From contig CAMKQH010000008.1 of the NCBI GenBank assembly GCA_946414885.1, forward strand, positions 96,275 to 160,274: a stretch of 64,000 nucleotides of DNA, given 5' to 3'. Of the stretch, positions 59,329 to 64,000 are shown piece after piece (the first letter of the stretch is position 1; each line of letters begins with the position of its first letter). Origin of the DNA: an uncultured Lachnospiraceae bacterium (GTDB lineage Bacteria; Bacillota; Clostridia; Lachnospirales; Lachnospiraceae). Below the pieces are notes generated by a model that made no database searches, had not been told where the DNA came from, and was given only the letters and a program-made list of their open reading frames with translations. A program made the position numbers and the translations under genes.

Positions 59329-60450
59329 ATGGAAGATAAGAAAAATGATCTGTTTACCATAGGGATTATAGCGTTGATCCTTCTTACCTTTGCCGTCATG
59401 GATCTTCTCTTTCAGGCGGGACTGATCCATTCGGCCGGGACAAAAACGCCGGATCCGCTCCCCGTATTTACCGTGCGAAACCTTTTGAACGGAAAGTATT
59501 TTGAGGATTATGACGCATACTCGGTGAAGAGCTTTTATAAAGAGCCCAGCTGGTCAAAGCTTGTAAGGGGAACGGAGATCCTTCTGGGAAAAAGAGAGTT
59601 TGAAGGGATATTGCTTGGAAGGAAAAATACGTATTTTGAGAGCCGGTCCGGCAAAAAGACTGGGGAGACGGCAATCGCGGAGAGTCTTGATTTCCTGGAG
59701 AAGCTCACGACGGATTACGATGCAAAGGTCATGCTGATCCCTACGGCGGATGAGGTTTGGAAGGACCGCTTGCCAGCGTATGCGGCATATTTTGACCAGG
59801 AAGAATATTTGGACAGCGTTATGGAACGCGTTGGCGAGGACCATTACGTGGCCTTGCTGCAGACGTTAAATGAGCATAAGTCCGAAGAAATCTATTACCG
59901 GACGGCCCCTTATTGGACAAGCCTGGCTGCATATTACGGTTATTATGCCTGGTGGGAAAAATCGGGAAAGCTTTTCCCGTATTATTATGATCTGGATCGG
60001 AAGATCCTTGTGACAAATCATTTTGTGGGGCCTTTTGTGAAAAGGGTCGGCATGGAAGACCGGGGCGAAGAAATGTTTATCCTGAAGGAGACGGAAGGAA
60101 AGCAGGTTACGGTGTGTTATGACGACCGCGTGACGATAGAAGGGTATTATCGCCCGGAATATCTGGACGCGCAGAATCCCTGCGGATATTACCTCGGTGA
60201 TGAATTTGGGGTGGCCAAGATCCAGACGGAGAGCCAAAGGAAAAACGTGCTGGTGGTGATCGGGGATCTGAACGCGAACGTCATGATCCCGCTGATGGCG
60301 CCGCACTATTCCACGATCTTGCTGATCAATCCCAATTATTATCAGGGAGACGTAATGGAGTTCCTTGCGGAACAAAAGGGAGAAGATACGGAATATCTTG
60401 TGCTGCAGGGCGTTTTGGATTTCGTGGAATTATTTGACGTAAAGGAGTAA
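59329..60450 (+). CDS. DHHW/AlgX-like protein lacking the DHHW motif
   Basis: Partner of MBOAT proteins in acyl transfer to secreted glycans. The 373-residue protein has one N-terminal membrane helix (about 9-27) and an extracellular SGNH-like domain: PVFTVRNLLNGKYFEDYDAYSVKSFY and LGRKNTYFES early, PTADEVWKDRLPAYA centrally. In active members a DHHW-type motif with catalytic Asp and His sits in the segment that here reads YYRTAPYWTSLAAYYGY (Thr192 to Trp196); Asp-His-His are replaced by Ala-Pro-Tyr. The frame extends upstream to 59257, but GAGAGGAGG makes the ATG at 59329 the start. It ends six bases before the HAD gene. Confidence 0.82.
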   Translation: MEDKKNDLFTIGIIALILLTFAVMDLLFQAGLIHSAGTKTPDPLPVFTVRNLLNGKYFEDYDAYSVKSFYKEPSWSKLVRGTEILLGKREFEGILLGRKNTYFESRSGKKTGETAIAESLDFLEKLTTDYDAKVMLIPTADEVWKDRLPAYAAYFDQEEYLDSVMERVGEDHYVALLQTLNEHKSEEIYYRTAPYWTSLAAYYGYYAWWEKSGKLFPYYYDLDRKILVTNHFVGPFVKRVGMEDRGEEMFILKETEGKQVTVCYDDRVTIEGYYRPEYLDAQNPCGYYLGDEFGVAKIQTESQRKNVLVVIGDLNANVMIPLMAPHYSTILLINPNYYQGDVMEFLAEQKGEDTEYLVLQGVLDFVELFDVKE

Positions 60451-60456
60451 TGGGCT

Positions 60457-61110
60457 TTGAAGGCAGTAGTTTTTGACATGGACGGCGTGCTCTTCGACAC
60501 GGAGCGGGTATGCATGGAAAGTTGGGTGAAGGTTGCAGAGAGCCGGGGAATGCAGGGGATGAAGGAAGTGTTTCCCCTGTGCATAGGGAGAAACAACGCG
60601 GACGACGAGTTGATCATAAAAGAGCATTACGGGGCCGGTTTTGATTATCAGGGGTTCCGGCAAGAAGCATCTGACGAGTTTTGGAGAATGATCAGGGAGC
60701 AGGGACTCCCGCAGAAAAAGGGCGTAAAGGAGTTGCTTTCGTTTCTCAAAGAGGATGGCTGGAAGATTGGACTGGCCTCGTCAACAAAGCGGGCTTCGAT
60801 CCAAAATCATTTGGAGAACGCAGGCATTTTGGATTATTTTTCCTTCATCATTGGCGGTGAGGAGATCGAGCATTCCAAGCCGGAGCCGGAGATTTACTTA
60901 AAGGCATGCGAGGGTCTTGGGGCCGTGCCGGAAGAGACGTATGCCATTGAGGATTCCCATAACGGGATCCGATCGGCAAGCAGGGCGGGAATGATGCCGG
61001 TCATGGTTCCCGACATGCTGCCGCCCACGCCGGAGATGGAAGAACTTAGCTGCGTGATATTACCGGATTTGTTTCAGGTCCGGGAGTGGCTGAAAGAGAG
61101 AAAGGGATAA
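60457..61110 (+). CDS. HAD hydrolase, beta-phosphoglucomutase-like
   Basis: The 217-residue protein has motif I MKAVVFDMDGVLFDTE, a small helical cap, motif II LASSTKRAS, and motif III/IV in GGEEIEHSKPEPEIYLKACEGLG and TYAIEDSHNGIRSASRAGM. This is the beta-phosphoglucomutase/phosphatase subgroup; the actual substrate is unknown. AAGGAG lies 10 bases before the TTG start at 60457. It ends 4 bases before ksgA. Confidence 0.88.
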   Translation: MKAVVFDMDGVLFDTERVCMESWVKVAESRGMQGMKEVFPLCIGRNNADDELIIKEHYGAGFDYQGFRQEASDEFWRMIREQGLPQKKGVKELLSFLKEDGWKIGLASSTKRASIQNHLENAGILDYFSFIIGGEEIEHSKPEPEIYLKACEGLGAVPEETYAIEDSHNGIRSASRAGMMPVMVPDMLPPTPEMEELSCVILPDLFQVREWLKERKG

Positions 61111-61114
61111 GGCA

Positions 61115-61981
61115 TTGGCAAATTTAGGAATTCCTCAGAATACGATAGAGATCTTACAAAAATACAAATTTAACTTTCAAAAAAAGTTTGGTCAGAATTT
61201 CCTGATCGATACCACCGTTCTTGAGCGGATCATAGCGGCGGCACGGATCACCGCGGAGGATTGCGTGCTGGAGATTGGCCCCGGCATTGGAACGATGACG
61301 CAGTACCTTGCAGAGTCAGCGGGGCAGGTTGTGGCCGTAGAGATTGACAAGGCGCTGATTCCAATCCTGGAGGAGACGCTTTCGGCCTATCAGAACGTGA
61401 CCGTGATCAATGCCGACGTCCTGAAGCTGGATATCAAGCAGATCGCGGAAGAAGAAAATGGCGGGAAGCCCATCAAGGTGGTGGCCAATCTCCCGTATTA
61501 CATCACGACGCCGATCATCATGAGCCTTTTTGAGAGCGGCGTTCCCCTGGACAGTATCACCATTATGGTGCAAAAGGAAGTGGCGGAACGCATGCAGGTT
61601 GGCCCCGGCACAAAGGATTACGGAGCCCTTTCCCTGGCAGTGCAGTATTACGCTAAACCGGAAATCGTAGCGAACGTGCCGCCGAATTGTTTTATTCCCA
61701 GACCGACGGTTGGGAGCGCCGTGATCCGGCTTACCAGACACCAGGTGCCGCCAGTGGACGTAAAGGACGAGCATCACATGTTTGCGCTGATCCGGGCGTC
61801 CTTTAACCAAAGGCGGAAAACCTTGGCAAACGGCCTGTCCAACGCGCAGGAGCTGCACCTTACGCGCGAACGCGTGACGCAGGCAACGGATAAGATGGGA
61901 CTGTCCCCCACCGTGCGCGGAGAGACCCTGACGCTCGCACAGTTTGCGGAGTTATCCAATCTTTTGCTTGAGCAGGTTTGA
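61115..61981 (+). CDS. rsmA: 16S rRNA dimethyladenosine transferase KsgA/RsmA
   Basis: Dimethylates A1518 and A1519 of 16S rRNA. The 288-residue protein has QKKFGQNFLIDTTVLERI, the AdoMet loop EIGPGIGTMTQYLA, the catalytic VVANLPYYITTPIIM (NLPY motif), VQKEVAERM, and ends FRASFNQRRKTLANGL-like (RASFNQRRKTLANGLSN). The TTG start at 61115 lies after AAAGGG. It is coupled to the HAD gene by four bases. The next gene has a separate promoter. Confidence 0.95.
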   Translation: MANLGIPQNTIEILQKYKFNFQKKFGQNFLIDTTVLERIIAAARITAEDCVLEIGPGIGTMTQYLAESAGQVVAVEIDKALIPILEETLSAYQNVTVINADVLKLDIKQIAEEENGGKPIKVVANLPYYITTPIIMSLFESGVPLDSITIMVQKEVAERMQVGPGTKDYGALSLAVQYYAKPEIVANVPPNCFIPRPTVGSAVIRLTRHQVPPVDVKDEHHMFALIRASFNQRRKTLANGLSNAQELHLTRERVTQATDKMGLSPTVRGETLTLAQFAELSNLLLEQV

Positions 61982-62016
61982 TTTTTGGAAAACGCCTTAT
62001 TTTTTGCGGTTTACTT

Positions 62017-62045
62017 TTGACATGCAGGGTCTACTATGATACACT
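62017..62045 (+). promoter_or_regulatory. Promoter for the TPR/repeat protein
   Basis: TTGACA, 17 bases, TACACT, with a TGA extension upstream of the -10 (TGATACACT), starting about 35 bases before the GTG. Confidence 0.75.
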
Positions 62046-62088
62046 TATGTTAACTGTGAGATGAAATACCCAAAGGGAGCGAAATACA

Positions 62089-64000
62089 GTGGACAAATAT
62101 GAATATAAGCACTTAGTGGAACAGATACAGAGCCTGATCGATCAGGGACAATACCAGGAAGCGGCAGCCATCGCTGACAAGATCGATTGGAGAAGGGTCA
62201 GGAGCGTCATGACCCTCGGTACCATCAGCGACCTTTACAAGATCAACTGCAGATATGAGGATGCCCGTGACATCATGCTCCTTGCGTATGACAGAAAGCC
62301 TGAAAGCAGGCAGATTTGTTATTCGCTCTGTGAATTATACATTAAAACGGGAGAACCCGTGGAGGCGGCAGAGTTTTACAAGGAATTTGAGAAGCTGGCG
62401 CCCAAGGATCCCGGACGTTATATTTTGAAGTATAAGCTTTATGACGCATACGACGTAACGCTTGATGAAAAGATTGAAGTGCTGGAGAAATTAAAGGCGG
62501 AAGAATACCAGGAAAAGTGGATGTATGAACTGGCAAGCCTTTACCACAGACGCGGACTTGGAACGAAGTGCGTGGAAGTATGTGACGAACTGATCCTTTG
62601 GTTTGGCACCGGAAAATACGTCAACATGGCGATGGAGCTGAAGATGCTCCATGAGCCCCTGACGCCAATCCAGCAGCAAAAATATGAGCATCGGTTTGAC
62701 GAGGAGCCGCAGTGGCAATCTCAGCCCCAGCAGCAAACGCAGTACCAGCCTCAGGAGCAGATTCCGTATCAGCCCCAGGAGCAGCCGCAACCGGTGCGCC
62801 AGGCAACGCAGAATGAGGAACTTGTTCCCAAAACGACAAATGAATGGAAGGTCAGCGACATAGAGCGGGCAAGCGCCGAGCAGTTAGGGGCAACCCGCGT
62901 GTTTAACGTGGAGGAAGTGCGTCAGCAATTAAAGAATTCCGGAGCTGGCTCAGACATTGACGACATTCAGGTGAAAACCGTTGACGTTGGACAGTACAAT
63001 ACCATGAACCTGCAGGCAGAGATCGCGGCAGGCTTAAGGGAGGTTTTGGACAAGGATTCCAAGGAGGATGAGCCGCAGCATCAGGATGGGAATTTGGAGC
63101 CCATCACGCGCGTGATCGTATCTCCCATGTTAGATCCGGATTCGGATTCCGGTCCCCTGGACCTGCCCGTTATAGAAGGCGTTGAGGACGAGGAAGAACT
63201 GGAGAAACAGGAGAAGGAGACGAAGGAGAGCGTTCCTGAGAATATTGAGAAATCCGAAGTCTTTTTTGAGACGCCGGGCGAGATGTATCAGGATGAGAAC
63301 GGGTACTTCCATGAGGCAACTGAGCGCCCTGCCGCAAAAGCGGAAGAGCAGGATAATGGATTTGCGAAGATACGCCGCGACGGAAAGTCCGTGCTTGAGA
63401 AAGAAGCAATGAAGGCACAGCCGCCGGAACCCATGGCGAAGGTGCTGACACAGGAAGCGGACGGACAGCTTCGCCTTGTGATGCCGGAAAATAAGAAGCT
63501 GGAAAAGCAGATCACCGGACAGCTCAGCATTGAAGACATTCGTGCCGAGTGGGAGCGGATGAAGCATGACAGCCAGGAAAAGCAGGAAGAAGAGGTTCGT
63601 CAGCAAGTACTTCGTCAGACGGGACGCATGTTTACGGAATTTGAGGAAGCGATCCGTGACAACATCTTAAAGCAGATGGAAAACACGATCGATCCCACTA
63701 CGTTTGCCAACGTTGAGACGGACGCAGAACCAGCGGAAACCATTGAAACCGCTGAGACTGCAGAAAACGTAGAGACTACGGCTGATGAGTCAGTGGAAAG
63801 CGTTGAAACCATAGAGACGTTTAACGTTCCTGAAACCATGGAAGTAGCCGAGGCTGTGGAAGAAACTGAGACCGTGGAGGCAATCGAAACCGCTGAAGCA
63901 GTCGAGACCATGGAAGCAACCGAGGCCGTGGAAGTAGCCGAGGCCGTGGAAGAAACTGAGACCGTGGAGGCAATCGAAACCGCTGAAGCAGTCGAGACCA
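62089..64000 (+). CDS. TPR-type protein with acidic Glu/Thr/Ala repeats (3' end outside window)
   Basis: The frame is open from a GTG at 62089 (AAAGGGAGC upstream) to the window edge, giving at least 637 residues. The first 200 residues are tetratricopeptide-like helices (LVEQIQSLIDQGQYQEAAAIADK, ARDIMLLAYDRKPESRQICYSLCELYIKTGEP). A Gln/Pro-rich segment (about 205-250) precedes a central region with IIEDIRAEWERM-like (LSIEDIRAEWERM) helices. The last 90 visible residues are low-complexity Glu/Thr/Ala/Val (ETAEAVETMEATEAVEVAEA). Function unknown; the repeat tail suggests a flexible anchor or scaffold. Confidence 0.8.
   Translation, partial: MDKYEYKHLVEQIQSLIDQGQYQEAAAIADKIDWRRVRSVMTLGTISDLYKINCRYEDARDIMLLAYDRKPESRQICYSLCELYIKTGEPVEAAEFYKEFEKLAPKDPGRYILKYKLYDAYDVTLDEKIEVLEKLKAEEYQEKWMYELASLYHRRGLGTKCVEVCDELILWFGTGKYVNMAMELKMLHEPLTPIQQQKYEHRFDEEPQWQSQPQQQTQYQPQEQIPYQPQEQPQPVRQATQNEELVPKTTNEWKVSDIERASAEQLGATRVFNVEEVRQQLKNSGAGSDIDDIQVKTVDVGQYNTMNLQAEIAAGLREVLDKDSKEDEPQHQDGNLEPITRVIVSPMLDPDSDSGPLDLPVIEGVEDEEELEKQEKETKESVPENIEKSEVFFETPGEMYQDENGYFHEATERPAAKAEEQDNGFAKIRRDGKSVLEKEAMKAQPPEPMAKVLTQEADGQLRLVMPENKKLEKQITGQLSIEDIRAEWERMKHDSQEKQEEEVRQQVLRQTGRMFTEFEEAIRDNILKQMENTIDPTTFANVETDAEPAETIETAETAENVETTADESVESVETIETFNVPETMEVAEAVEETETVEAIETAEAVETMEATEAVEVAEAVEETETVEAIETAEAVET
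63841..64000 (+). repeat. 90-bp tandem repeat within the TPR protein gene
   Basis: Bases 63841-63910 recur at 63931-64000 with one change, and the copy runs off the window. The period is 30 codons of Glu/Val/Ala/Thr. Coding slippage explains the low-complexity tail. Confidence 0.9.

Overview
The window looks like a chromosomal segment of a Gram-positive anaerobe of the Lachnospiraceae type (class Clostridia). The evidence is the hrcA-grpE-dnaK-dnaJ heat-shock run followed by prmA-rsmE-mtaB, the ireB-ruvX-DUF1292-mltG-like-trmR-U32 gene order familiar from the B. subtilis yrzL-yrrK-yrzB-yrrL-yrrM-yrrN/O region, a type III glutamine synthetase, a methionyl-tRNA T-box leader, Cys lipoboxes, strong AGGAGG ribosome binding sites and TTGACA/TATAAT promoters with 17-base spacers. 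Most genes read left to right. The window cuts hrcA at the left edge and a TPR/repeat protein at the right edge. No database search was possible; family names come from motif recognition.

Layout. 1-5.3 kb: heat-shock operon, with a 72-bp tandem repeat between dnaK and dnaJ. 5.3-7.5 kb: a minus-strand pair, a membrane protein ending in a J domain and a lipoprotein, splitting the usual dnaJ-prmA neighbourhood. 7.8-13.3 kb: prmA, an Imm11-like gene, rsmE, cysteine desulfurase and thiI. 13.4-16.9 kb: an HPr-like protein without its histidine, mtaB, a HAD phosphatase and pyrophosphatase. 17-23.1 kb: ireB, ruvX, DUF1292, RNase J, YlbF, an MltG-like stub, TrmR and a U32 protein; several act on RNA and tRNA modification. 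24.5-27.3 kb: glnN, tRNA-Gln(CUG) behind a 36-bp palindrome, and a 3' remnant of ribF. 27.4-31.8 kb: an AT-richer LytTR regulator/ABC exporter/CPBP protease cluster. 31.8-34 kb: metG with its T-box leader (minus). 34-42.5 kb: envelope proteins, including a C11 (clostripain-like) protease, a DUF2975/Xre pair and DUF4173. 42.6-47.2 kb (minus): a DUF3048 lipoprotein, an ABC-F ATPase, a membrane protein and a LytTR regulator. 47.8-50.2 kb: LUD protein, esterase, free-methionine-sulfoxide reductase and peroxiredoxin (stress and detoxification). 51.6-54.5 kb: LytTR-DUF3021-ABC transporter. 54.6-57.7 kb: a nuclease-like gene and DUF4003 flanking a 1.3-kb repeat-rich gap. 57.9-64 kb: an MBOAT/DHHW pair, a HAD phosphatase, ksgA and the TPR/repeat protein.

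The most unusual item is at 55729-56138: seven 62-bp units in which the 7-mer TACCGCA and its reverse complement TGCGGTA alternate with almost invariant spacing (29 then 33 bases), embedded in diverged purine-rich spacers and with no credible protein. It sits between a divergent PD-(D/E)XK-like gene and DUF4003, among three other tandem arrays. Other points of interest: an MBOAT/DHHW pair in which both partners have lost their signature catalytic residues; low-complexity insertions in three RNA-related enzymes (MtaB, MetG, U32); a set of hairpins and a G-rich tract in the 580-bp gap before the LUD gene; and slippage-type tandem repeats in several intergenic gaps.
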